From NCBI GenBank assembly GCA_027922465.2, contig BQMF02000008.1:682001-746000 (forward strand): a stretch of DNA of 64,000 bases, in the 5' to 3' direction. Shown piece after piece: positions 34,431 through 43,894 of this stretch. The DNA is from Turritopsis dohrnii. Taxonomy: Eukaryota > Cnidaria > Hydrozoa > Anthoathecata > Oceaniidae. Each line of letters begins with the position of its first letter. Positions within the stretch are counted from its first letter, which is position 1. The notes beneath the pieces are model-generated. The model was not told where the DNA came from, searched no databases, and saw nothing but the letters and a program-made list of their open reading frames with translations. A program made the translations under genes and the position numbers.

Positions 34431-35640
34431 ATGGCTACTCCAAGTGAACAACAAACACAAATCTCACAGCACAGTTCACCTCAAGACATTTCTGAGGACA
34501 GAACCGAACAACCGGGACATTCTGGTAAAACACCAGCTCCCAGCACTGACTTGAATAGACAAGTGGGATATTCTGATGATTCAGCCCACAGGTCAAAGGC
34601 AAACAAACGAAAACGTTTTGTAGCTCCCCTTGTTAATATGCCTGAGGAGTGTGATGGAAATTCGTTATCAGAGGAAGGTGGTTCTTCAAGTGAGGGTGAC
34701 GAAATAGATCTTGAAGAAAGTTTTGAGGAACTTCCACCGAAAAAGAGGCGTTTTGACCCCAATTTTCTTGGAACAAATAGCAAGTGGGAACTGCCTCCAG
34801 AGATGGCTATATACGTAAATGACCTGATCAACAAACATGTCCCTGACAAGAGTATCCAGGAGTCTATTCTGGACTTGTTCCCAGTGCCTGCCAATGTGAG
34901 ACAGTCATTCCAACTGGACGAATTTTTGAGAGAGTTGTTGGAAGAAAACAACAAGAATCGGGACTTGACACTGGACATTATTTTTGGTCCATTAACCTCC
35001 ATATGGTTTAATTTGGAAGAAGCCTCTTTGAAAGAGCCTGAAAATGAAGGGCTGACGTCACTGATTTCCGACGTGGAGAAAACTTTGACATTGGTCGGGC
35101 AGGCAGTACATGGTGTTGCCTATCAGTGGAGACATGCTGTTCTTGCTGCTATTACTGGCAATCCCAGGAAGGCATCGAAAAACTTAAAGGAGCAGGCTGA
35201 GTTAATCGCCCAAGATAAGATCCATTTGTTTGGGCAGAAATTTGAAGAGAAGATTTTAAAGTCCTTAAGAAAAAACAAAAGTCGAAAGACTTGTTTAAAA
35301 ACTTATCCCAGAAGCCCAACAGGAAGCCCTTTCGAAAGGGCCCCCGGACCAATCAGGCTCAAGACTTCCGGGGGCAACGGTCAGATACCTCAAGATATGC
35401 CATGGTTGGGAGAGGATACCCTGGTCAAACCAGAGGAACATTCAACCCACGAGGTATGCATTACTCCTTTTCAATTCTCCAGGCAAGCTCCAGATCTCTT
35501 ATCAGAGGAGGAATTTCCAAATGTTCATCTCATGGTAAAAATTATTTTTCCTACAAAGATTCCAAAGGTTCCCTTAGGGGGTCGAATAAGACACTTTTAC
35601 CAATATTGGAAAAACACGAGATCAAGAAATTCTAAACATT
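34431..35640 (+). pseudogene. DIRS gag-like ORF
   Basis: Starts MATPSEQQTQ. The N-terminus is low-complexity and acidic (EGGSSSEGDEIDLEESFEEL) with a PPKKRR stretch. The conserved part includes WELPPEMAIYVNDLINKHVP, DLTLDIIFGPLTSIWFNLEE and LVGQAVHGVAYQWRHAVLAA, which matches the second DIRS copy at 56744. Near 35285 the frame shifts, and the RG-rich nucleic-acid-binding tail (YAMVGRGYPGQTRGTFNPRG) continues in another frame. The apparent 846-codon ORF from this start joins gag and RT-RNase H only by chance across several frame changes and should not be read as one protein. Confidence 0.75.
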
Positions 35641-37577
35641 GCTCAAGGTTACCAGATCCATTTGATCTCAAATCCAGTTCAGTCGTTTTGCCCAAAACCA
35701 GGACAGATGCCTGGAAACAAAATTCCTCTTGTAGATCAGGAAATCTGGAGCATGCTCCAAAAAGGGGCTATACACAAAGTTACCCCAATAGAGGGTCAAT
35801 TTGTAAGCCAGTTGTTTCTCGTACCAAAGAAAGATGGGGGGCAACGCCCAGTTATAAATCTAAAACAGTTGAATGCTTTTGTCCCATATCAACATTTCAA
35901 GATGGAAGGTCTTCACCTATTGAAGGAAATACTTCAATCAGGGGACTACATGTGCAAGTTGGGTCTCAAAGATGCCTATTTTTCCATACCTCTGAACAAG
36001 AGGTCTCGAAAAAAGGTTCGGTTTCAGTGGCGGGGAACCCTGTACGAATTTCTTTGTCTTTGCTTTGGCCTGGGACCAGCACCTCGTATCTTAACCAAAC
36101 TGCTCAAAATACCATCTCCCTCCTCAGGCGAATAAACATTCGAGTGGTAATTTACCTGGACGATATGCTTCTTATGGGGAGGACTATTGCGGAGGTCTTA
36201 CAGACAAGAGACACGGTAATATTCTTGTTACAACATCTGGGTTTTATAATCAACAGAAAAAAATCTGTACTTACACTAACTCAAGAAATAGAATTTTTGG
36301 GGGTGAAAATTTCCTCAGGCGATATGTCCCTTTTTCTACCCCAGGACAAAGTTTCCAAAATTACAAACCAATGCCAAAACATCTTGAGGGAAAACAAAAT
36401 TACATTAAGGGAACTTTCTCAGATAATAGGAAGACTTTCCTCCACAGTACAAGCTGTACTACCAGCTATGAGCCAATACAGATATTTACAGGAACTACAT
36501 ATCAGCGAAATGCGCAACGGGAAGACTCAGGAGACTATAGTTCACTTGAGCCAAGATGCACGAGTAGAACTAGATTGGTGGGTAAACAATTTGAGTCTTC
36601 ACAATGGGAGAACCCTGCTAGTGCCACCTCCAGATATTGTGATTCAAACCGATGCTTCAACCAAGGGTTGGGGGGCACATTGTCATGGTCAACGAACGGG
36701 GGGCCCGTGGTCTGCACAAGAGAAAGGGTTGCATATCAATGTGTTAGAACTGCTAGCAGTGAAGTTTGCCATAATGACTTTCACCAAATTCCAGAAGAGG
36801 TTGAGTATACATCTGCAGATAGACAATATAACTGTATTGAAATACCTGTTGAAGATGGGGGGCACCCACAGTCATCATCTGACGACAATTGCAAAGGACA
36901 TTTGGCAGTATCTAACAAACCATCAGATCATGATTACGGCAGAATACATCCCCAGCCACGAAAATGTGTAAGCCGACTGGGAATCGCGCAATGTACAGAA
37001 CTCAAGCGAGTGGGGGCTCCTTCCATCAGTTTTCAGACGAATATGTCAGAAATTCGGAATCCCGGATATGGACCTGTTTGCGTCTCGGGTGTTTCATCAA
37101 ATCCCTGCATACATGTCGTGGAGGCTGGATCCACAAGCACAGGGAACAGACGCATTCCAGCACAGTTGGGCAAACCTTTTCGCCTACGCCTTTCCACCTT
37201 TCTCTCTAATAGGACGTGTTTTAAAGAAAGTGGAGAAGGACAAAACAAATCTGATAATAGTAACTCCAGCATGGCAGTCATGGTATCCAACTCTTCTGGA
37301 AATGTCGGTCAAACCACCTCTTCTCCTTCCCAAGCTGGACAATCTGTTGTCAAGTCTGGAAGGGGAGTCACATCCGTTAGTGCAGAGCAACTCAATGCGC
37401 TTGGTGGCTTGGTTGGTGTCAGGGAAACTTTATCTTCGGAAGCCATTTCACAACAAGCTTCCAATCTCATCGCAAACTCTAGAAGAGTTGGGTCAAATGC
37501 TAATTACAAATCGTCCTGGAGAAAGTGGTCTGGCTGGTGTGTGCAGAGACAGGTTGATCCATTTCATGGACCTATAA
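35540..37577 (+). pseudogene. DIRS reverse transcriptase-RNase H
   Basis: The N-terminal block PLGGRIRHFYQYWKN is in one frame; after a shift near 35615 the fingers and palm follow (LFLVPKKDGGQRPVINLKQL, CKLGLKDAYFSIPL, CLCFGLGPAPRILTKLL). A lost base near 36110 moves the catalytic VVIYLDDMLLM, LGFIINRKKS and EIEFLGVKIS back to the first frame. RNase H shows IVIQTDASTKGWGAHCHG, HINVLELLAVKFA and LQIDNITVLKYL. TAA at 36972 interrupts the frame after IPSHENV. The rest (DMDLFASRVFHQIPAYMSWR, AYAFPPFSLIGRVLKKV) runs to 37577. The enzyme is not functional in this copy. Confidence 0.85.
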
Positions 37578-38416
37578 GTAGTGTACTTAACTTTCTAGGA
37601 GAACTGTTTGCACAAGATTTTGCATACTTTACAATTAATGGACATAGGCCAGCAATATCAGCTTTTCACGCGCCAGTTGATGGCTTTTCAGTGGGAAAAC
37701 ACCCCAGGGTCACTGCACTAATGAAAGGGGTATTCAATTTGAGGCCTCCTCAACCAAGATACACATTCATTTGGAGTGTAGATCAGGTCTTATTGAAGAT
37801 TAGAACCTGGTTTCCACATGAAACATTATCTGACAAGAGACTAACTCAAAAAACTGCTGTACTATTAGGGCTGGCTGCTGCATCCAGGGGTTCCCAAATT
37901 AACGTTCTAGATATTGGATTTATGACTACCTCTGAAGAAAATTATACATTTAGTTTTAATAGATTGTTTAAGAGCTGGAGATATGGGAAACCTCCACCAA
38001 CTATTGAATATGCTCGATACTCAGCTGATCCAACTGTATGTGTGTGGACAGTACTTAAGGATTATATTACGCGTAGTGAGGCCTGGAGGACAGCGGGTCA
38101 AACACAATTACTCTTGAGTTATATCAAACCGCACAAAGCGGTGGGCAAGGCAACTGTAGCGAAATGGGTGGCAAATGTCTTAAAAGAGTCAGGCATTGAT
38201 ACAAGCACCTTTAAAGCACATTCAGTTAGGTCAGCCTCAGGATCTAAGGCAAAGGCTCAGGGCTTGTCTATGAAAGATATTTTAGCAAGAGGGAACTGGA
38301 AAAAAGAGTCCACTTTCACTAAGTTTTACAATAAACCGCTAGTACTAGAAAGGAGTGGGTCTGAAGTGTTTCAGAATGCAGTTTTTGCTGATAGTGCTTT
38401 AAACAGAGGAACATGA
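37280..38416 (+). CDS. DIRS tyrosine recombinase
   Basis: An open frame that overlaps the end of the RT-RNase H frame and stays open to TGA 38414-38416. A natural start was not identified; the conserved region begins near SNANYKSSWRKWSGWCVQRQ. It contains the core-binding part (FLGELFAQDFAYFTINGHRP) and the catalytic domain: AAASRGSQINVLD (first Arg), TFKAHSVRSASGSKAKAQGL (H-x-x-R box), ILARGNWKKESTF (the W/H position) and TKFYN with the nucleophilic tyrosine. In DIRS elements this enzyme integrates a circular DNA intermediate, so the copy makes no target duplication. No stop or frameshift was seen in this part although the RT is broken. Confidence 0.83.
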   Translation: MVSNSSGNVGQTTSSPSQAGQSVVKSGRGVTSVSAEQLNALGGLVGVRETLSSEAISQQASNLIANSRRVGSNANYKSSWRKWSGWCVQRQVDPFHGPISSVLNFLGELFAQDFAYFTINGHRPAISAFHAPVDGFSVGKHPRVTALMKGVFNLRPPQPRYTFIWSVDQVLLKIRTWFPHETLSDKRLTQKTAVLLGLAAASRGSQINVLDIGFMTTSEENYTFSFNRLFKSWRYGKPPPTIEYARYSADPTVCVWTVLKDYITRSEAWRTAGQTQLLLSYIKPHKAVGKATVAKWVANVLKESGIDTSTFKAHSVRSASGSKAKAQGLSMKDILARGNWKKESTFTKFYNKPLVLERSGSEVFQNAVFADSALNRGT

Positions 38417-38489
38417 AGGTCTGGGTACCAGTGTTCTGCGAAATAGAGCTAGCGGAATTCAGTATTAAACCGAACGGAGATTTTATGAA

Positions 38490-38586
38490 ATAAAATTCCC
38501 CAATTACACCAGGGCGCGAAGCGCCTGCATTGTAATTGAGATTTTATGAATAAAATCGAAGTGAAGGTGTAATTGGGGAATTTTAT
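38490..38586. repeat. 21-bp perfect inverted repeat with GC-rich inner hairpin
   Basis: Arms at 38490-38510 and 38566-38586. A smaller palindrome (GGGCGCGAAGCGCCTGC) lies at 38512-38528. It directly abuts the inverted R2 fragment at 38587. Confidence 0.85.
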
Positions 38587-38668
38587 ATCATTGGAAACCT
38601 TACTCTTTGGCGATTTCAAAAATATATATATTTAACGGAAAATGTTTATTAGTTTTTGTTTATTATGA
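38583..38668 (-). repeat. dispersed repeat R2, inverted partial copy
   Basis: The complement reads CTAATAAACATTTTCCGTTA, then GAAATCGCCAAAGAGTAAGG, matching 3322-3404. Confidence 0.8.
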
Positions 38669-39329
38669 TACATTTGAGGGTATATTGAAATTTTGGCAGT
38701 TTTGTTGATTTTTGAAAGACGGGGGAAATATCTGAAAACACAGTAATTACACTTGTACTTAAGCAAGAACTTTAACACATTTTGTATGGTGTGAAAGTAA
38801 TAAACAAATCACATCAATCAAATCAAAGTCTAGATTACACTATAACAACATTACATTTTCATACATTTTAAACATACACGCTTTTTTTAATAAACAGCAC
38901 TTTTATAAGCAACACTAGGCTGAAATCGGCTGTAAAATAAGCAAAACCTAAGCAACAGTTGAGCCTGAAATTCTTTTCTGAGAATCTATAACTGACATGA
39001 AATATGTTTCTACAAACAGGTTTTATGATAATGTAACTATGCTTTAAACTTCTACAACGTTTTGTTATAATTTCATGCTCGAAAACACTGTTTGAGTGGT
39101 TTTTTGTCTATTCCATTTATCAAATCAAGTTTTGGCTCAATAAAGTTTGGTTCCGCTGGGACACTGCAATGCATTATTTTCACATCAAATGTAATGGTTT
39201 TGAATAATGTATAACTAAATCCACTATAAAATTATTATTAAGTAACCCCCGGTTTTTTAAAAATTGCAAATGGTTGAAAAGTCTAAAATGTTCCAAGTAA
39301 TAGCATCTTTGCTGCAATATTCCAACAAC
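38669..39329. other. non-coding stretch between R2 copies
   Basis: No supported gene or recognisable element; the R2 copies on both sides are in opposite orientation. Confidence 0.5.
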
Positions 39330-39612
39330 TAACGAAAATTTTCCATTAAATATATATATTTTTGAAATCATCAAAGAATAAGGTTTCAAATGATATAAAA
39401 ATCAAATATACGTGACTTTTGTATAAAAAGTTTGTTTTTTTCATCTTCTGTTTTCTTCATTTTCTTTTTCTTTTTTTGTTTTTTTTATTTTTGTAGAATA
39501 TTATGCTTTTTAATTTCTATCCAACGATACCAAATTTGTTAAAATTGGTTCAGTATTGAGCAAATGACAAGCAAATCATAAAAGTGTGCACACTATTTTT
39601 AAACAGACTTTA
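39330..39612 (+). repeat. dispersed repeat R2, copy 3
   Basis: Nearly identical to 3340-3610, sharing GAATAAGGTTTCAAATGATA and CTATCCAACGATACCAAATT. It diverges after ACACTATTTTTAAACAGACT. Confidence 0.85.
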
Positions 39613-40059
39613 ATTTTGTAATGATCAATAAAACAGACTTTAAACGAGCAATTAATTCTTTGTTTCGTTGAAACAACCGCTGTTAGTGGTGTTGTCACGA
39701 AATTTTGAATAGGCACAAACTTTTCTTCATTGTGTCAACTTACCTTAAGGTTTTTATTATGATTTAATAACTTTGTATTCTCAACGCCTTGCCAAAATCT
39801 TCGTGTACGATTTTTAGAAATGAAACTTTTATGTTTCAAGTTTGTAAAAAAATATGTGTTTCCACGTATAAATGCAGTATAAATGCAGCTTTATCACGAC
39901 ATTTTAGTTTTTCACGACTTTCCATATTACTCGAGTCATTAACTCCTATTCAAGCAAGCGTTAATCGATCATTATTGATTTAATTGCGAGGTTTCATGGT
40001 AAAATCGATTATATCTCCCTAAAAATTTATTTTTCTATTAAGAGGGTCAAATATTTAGA
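39613..40059. other. non-coding interior of the 12-kb insertion
   Basis: No gene supported. It leads into the right inverted end at 40060-40168. Confidence 0.5.
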
Positions 40060-42374
40060 AAGCTCAAAAAATCTTCTTTCCAACGGTGTAAAAACCTCAT
40101 TGCATTGGTGAAAATTCGAAAAGTTATTTGTGTTTTAAATGAGTGACTCACTTTCTCGTGGACACACTTGTACAGAAAAAATATCTTTTATGGAAAATTC
40201 ATGGCATATTTGAGATAATCAATGGTACCAAGGTGCTTGACTCGGCCGGGGATACTTTCAACAGTCGTTTTGGAAGGGAATTGACATTTCGCCAACTTTA
40301 CCACTTGCTTAAGCGTAATAAGCAGTACTGCTTCAACAAAGATATCCCTCAGTGGTCCTGTCTTTGCGAGATTTGCGAGAATGCAATTTTTCTGGTAACT
40401 GGATTGAATAAGAAGCTTTTCCCAGAGTCTCGTTTACCAACATCTGTTCATGAGGTGGTGGCGAGATTTTCATGTTCAGATTTGGAAGACTGCACGACAG
40501 GAAAATGCAGTAAGTGCTCATCAACTGCATATTCATTGAGTGATTTTAACGAAGAAACAACGGCAGAAAGTGATTTATCGAGTGATAATAGCGATACAGA
40601 AAACCATCATGAAGACCTGCAACCAAGAAACGACTGCATTTCTTATTATGAATGGGCTCGCGATGGTGATAACAAATTAAGAAAGATCCTTTTTTATAAG
40701 GACCTTAACGACAGCATCGCATTATTGAATAGCACTATTTCCAGCCTTAAACGTCACATTCACATCAAACGTGTCCAGTTTAAACATTACAACGAGGTCA
40801 AACAAAACTAAAGAAATCTTAATCCATGTTGATTATAGCGAGAGCTATGAGAATAAACAGCAACGCAAAATCCAAAGCACTTATTTTGGACATTCCACTT
40901 TCAGCATTTTTACCGCTTGTTGTTATCTCCTTGGTGTCGAAAATGAGATAATTTTAGAATCGATAACAGTTACCAGCGAGTTGCCAGACCATTCCAGAGC
41001 AGCTGCTATGTCTTGCGTCTTGAAAGTAATCGAATATCTCCGAGAAAAGAATCAGCACCTTCCTTTGAAAATAAGCCCAATTATTTGGAGTGACGGCTGT
41101 GCTGCGCAGTTTAGGTTGCGATTTGTTTTTAAATTGTTGTCGAGGCTGGATAATTCATTAAATATCAAATGGTGTTACAATGAACGTCATCATGGCAAGG
41201 GGCCAATGGATGGTATTGGTGGAACCCTTAAGAATTGTATTTATCGTGATGTTATGTCTGGTAAATGCACCATTAACACGCCAAAAGAGTTTGCTGAGTA
41301 CGCCAATCAAACAATCAAAGGTCACTTTACCTTCCTATCGAAGAAGTTCTTGCATAGCCAGATGATATTGAATTCTCGCCGAAAATTAAAGACACTCTTC
41401 AGGTCCACATGATACGACGATGCTTTGATCAAAATCGTGTGCCATTTCTCCAATTTTTCAAAATGGCTACCGATGAAAAACCATTTTTCACGCAATACTA
41501 TGGCGAAGGAGCTTGTGCTCACAATCCAGTGTCAGATATCAATGATGAATGCGGTTCGTGCCTTGGCACTTATGCACAAAATGAAGAATGGTTCAAATGT
41601 CCGGTTTGCAAAGTTTGGTTCCATGCTGATTGTTTTTATCTTTAAACTAGAATTATTTAATTTTGCTGCCTGTTCATCAAAAAGTTCCTAATGACTTAAG
41701 TCCATTATTTTTAATGCTAGCAAATATTTCAATAGTATTTTTAAGGGTTATATTCTGATTAAAAAAGAAATATGTCGGACAGAAAATCTGCACTTCATTC
41801 TAAAAAAGCTACATAAAATTCAATTGCGCATCTGTTGAGTTTTATTTTTGGGTTATTACTGCCTACAGCTATATTGACATTTAAAAAAGTTAGATTGTTG
41901 ACTTTTTGAAGGATTTTGGATTCCAAAATTTTTTGCTTGACCTCCTGTCACATTTGAGCAGACTAGTTGTGAAAAGTGCGTTTATAACAGTTTTAATAAT
42001 TTATGTACCAGTAATACAGACTATGCACAAGTGAAAACAATTACTTCAATCACTGTAATGTCACCTAATTAGTCAGAAGTGAATATGTGTATTTCTACAA
42101 TTTTCGCATGAATTATGTCGGACGGAATTCACACTTTAACCTCGATTTTTATACTACCACGTGGTTAATATGGCAATTAAGTTTCATTTCCAAGTCCAAG
42201 GGGTTGTATATTATGTTTAAAAACTTTGCGACATCTCACAAAAATTAGATTTTTGTTGTATTTTTTTCTGTCCGACATTTTTCCGTCCGACACACTGTTC
42301 AAGTTTATATTTTTGACGGTTATTTCATAAATTTTATTACCTTAAATCTGCATTTTCTCACCTAATTAGTCAGA

Positions 42375-42535
42375 CGGAGTATTAAAGTTAGTATTAAAGT
42401 ATTAGTATTAGTATAGTATTAATTATTATTAATAATTAATAATAATTATTAATATTATTAATATATTATTATTATTAATAATTATTAATAATTATTAATT
42501 ATTATAATTATTAAGTATTAATTAGTATTAAAATT
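42375..42535. repeat. ATTA/TAATAA low-complexity tract
   Basis: About 160 bp made of TATTA and TAATAATTA words between subterminal GTCCGACAT copies of the mother transposon. Confidence 0.9.
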
Positions 42536-42828
42536 TCCGTAAAAAGTTGCTTTGTAGCCAAGATATGCATGTTTTAGATACAACTTTTCTTTTCGTCATA
42601 ATTCGTTTTTTCCAATTTTCTATCCCTTCCGTCCGACATACGCTTTTTTACGGCCATCATGAAATTTATGTACACTTTCAAACAGTAAAACGTCCCAGGA
42701 TTGTTCAACTTTCAGTACTACATTACCTTCAAATACTTTTTTGACCCATAAGTTTTGAGTTCATTTTTGACAAGCCCTCAAAGTATCAATTTTCCGTCCG
42801 ACATAAATCATTATTTCGTAACAGGCCC

Positions 42829-43399
42829 CTATTTGAACATAAAATATCTTCTGTTATTTAGATGACTTATTTGGTTACGTAAAAAAATATATACTAACTA
42901 CAGCTTTTATTTCATTAGTATCAATTGTAAGTTCGATAAATAAGTTTCTGATTTTCAATTCCCTATAGAAACAGTTGTGTCTGTTGTCTCTTTGTTGATA
43001 TGAAAATTATTGATTTCTCTCCATTGAGAAGTACAAATTTAATCTTATGATTTTTCTGACAATGATCTATGGCGCGCCAAACATGACAATAATACTTTGT
43101 CAAGAAAATAATACTTTCAAAGAAATTTAATACTTTCTTTCGATTTTTTTGCCTTTTGTAAAACAAATTTCACCTATTTCAATAATAATTGAATCAAAAC
43201 ACAGATAAATAGCACTTTGTTTTTGATAATCATATTCTATGACAAAGACTCTAATAAAACTTTCAACATTTCCAAAGACTTTCAACATTTTCATAAGACT
43301 TTCAATGGACTGCTAGATGACGTAATGGACCAGGCTACCTCACTTATCCAGATAGCCGAGTCTACGCACGTGTGTGTTGATATATTTTTTTATTTTTTT
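42829..43399. promoter_or_regulatory. upstream region of the HECT gene
   Basis: AT-rich, no coding domain recognised. It would contain the 5' UTR and promoter if the ATG at 43400 is the true start. A frame entering from 43217 lacks support. Confidence 0.3.
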
Positions 43400-43894
43400 A
43401 TGGCGAATAAGCAGGAGCACGAGCTTCAGCCTGAAACATCTGGTCTTGTTAAATCTTTAACCCCTTCACGCATGGTGTGTCATATATGATACGGACCCTT
43501 TAAATGTGCTTATTGGCCACACTTTTTAGCTATTTATATAAATTTGCGTAGTTGTATAAAGGCGAACAGTCTGCTGGTAAGATTGACCACGCAATCTAGA
43601 TTTGTACCAATGTGGGTCAGTCAAATTTCTATTTTGGATCACGGAATTGCCATGGCGAGCAGTGGTGGCAGAGGCAGTAAGTATATCGTTTAATGTTTTG
43701 GCAATCACTGTCCTTATTTGCTTTTTAAAAAAATTATTAAGTAGCCTAATATATTCCTTTTTCTTTGTGGCAAAGCATTTAATCCGAACTGCAATAGGTA
43801 GCACTAGAAACTGAGTCTTTGCATTTGTATCACATATGATACATCATGGAATTGCGTTTTAGTGAGTTGTGCAAACCAGATGCATTACAAATAG

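Larger units (their letters stand above)
34324..38586 (+). mobile_element. DIRS-type tyrosine-recombinase retrotransposon, decayed
   Basis: Gag-like, RT-RNase H and tyrosine recombinase genes are in the order typical of DIRS elements, with the RT and recombinase frames overlapping. A 21-bp perfect inverted repeat lies in the 3' non-coding part (ATAAAATTCCCCAATTACAC at 38490 and its complement at 38566-38586). DIRS elements end in inverted or internally complementary sequences instead of LTRs. The 5' limit is taken as the TTAA at the end of the neighbouring element and is approximate. Confidence 0.75.
28088..40168. mobile_element. 12-kb insertion with about 110-bp inverted ends (insertion 3)
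   Basis: The left end from 28088 (TGTGTCAATGAGAAAGTGGG, then TCACTCATTTAAAA, CGAATTTTCACCAA and CCGTTGGAAAGAAGA) is matched, inverted, by 40060-40168. The flanks share TGTACAG (28081-28087 and 40169-40175), a target duplication of about 5-7 bp. Removing the unit with one TGTACAG restores the host frame (TAT GTA CAG AAA AAA TAT). No transposase belonging to these ends is evident. The interior is occupied by Harbinger, Mutator/Kolobok-like and DIRS elements and by R2 repeats. The original element was probably a small TIR element that served as an insertion target, or less likely the whole unit moved together. Confidence 0.78.
22652..41645 (+). pseudogene. transposase with HGKGPMDGIGG motif and PHD-like finger, in four pieces
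   Basis: Pieces: 22652-22832 (basic LRKVEKALPQSPKKK), 25218-25316 (KPGRKRKELSEEENQF), 28014-28087 (NTPGRKDNVYVGIVDKKK) and 40176-41645. The last holds ELTFRQLYHLL, a WSCLCEICEN zinc-type motif, ILIHVDYSESYENKQQ, SPIIWSDGCAAQFRLRFVF and YNERHHGKGPMDGIGG; conserved acidic residues in the last three suggest an RNase H-like DD(E/D) nuclease. A finger follows: CGSC, then WFKCPVCKVWFHADCF. Removing the second and third insertions with one target copy restores the frame exactly. A one-base loss lies at the first junction (near 25225), and frame changes lie near 40790 and 41368, so the copy is dead. The ATG at 40143 belongs to the inserted TIR. I recognise this family only as a recurrent animal transposon protein and do not name a superfamily. 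Confidence 0.78.
22053..42828 (+). mobile_element. 'mother' DNA transposon, split by three later insertions
   Basis: Ends GGGCCTGTTACGAAATA on the left and TATTTCGTAACAGGCCC-like (AATTATTTCG on the inner side) on the right are inverted. Next to both ends the motif CCGTCCGACATA, in either orientation, recurs: near 22233, 22398 and 22570 on the left, and near 41772, 42117, 42275, 42287, 42631 and 42796 on the right. Subtracting the insertions 22833-25215, 25317-28011 and 28088-40168 leaves about 3.6 kb with one transposase gene. The flanking tetramers (ACAC and CTAT) differ, so the target duplication is not confirmed and superfamily is left open. Confidence 0.75.

Noticed and set aside
34431..36971. 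A single 846-residue protein
   Set aside because: The frame fuses gag and RT-RNase H parts by chance; the homologous middle parts lie in two other frames.
40143..40811. ATG at 40143 as the start of the HGKG transposase
   Set aside because: The first ten codons belong to the inverted end of the 12-kb insertion; the true upstream exon pieces are at 22652, 25218 and 28014.
42375..42535. Origin-like AT tract
   Set aside because: Simple ATTA expansion inside a transposon end, with no other supporting signal.
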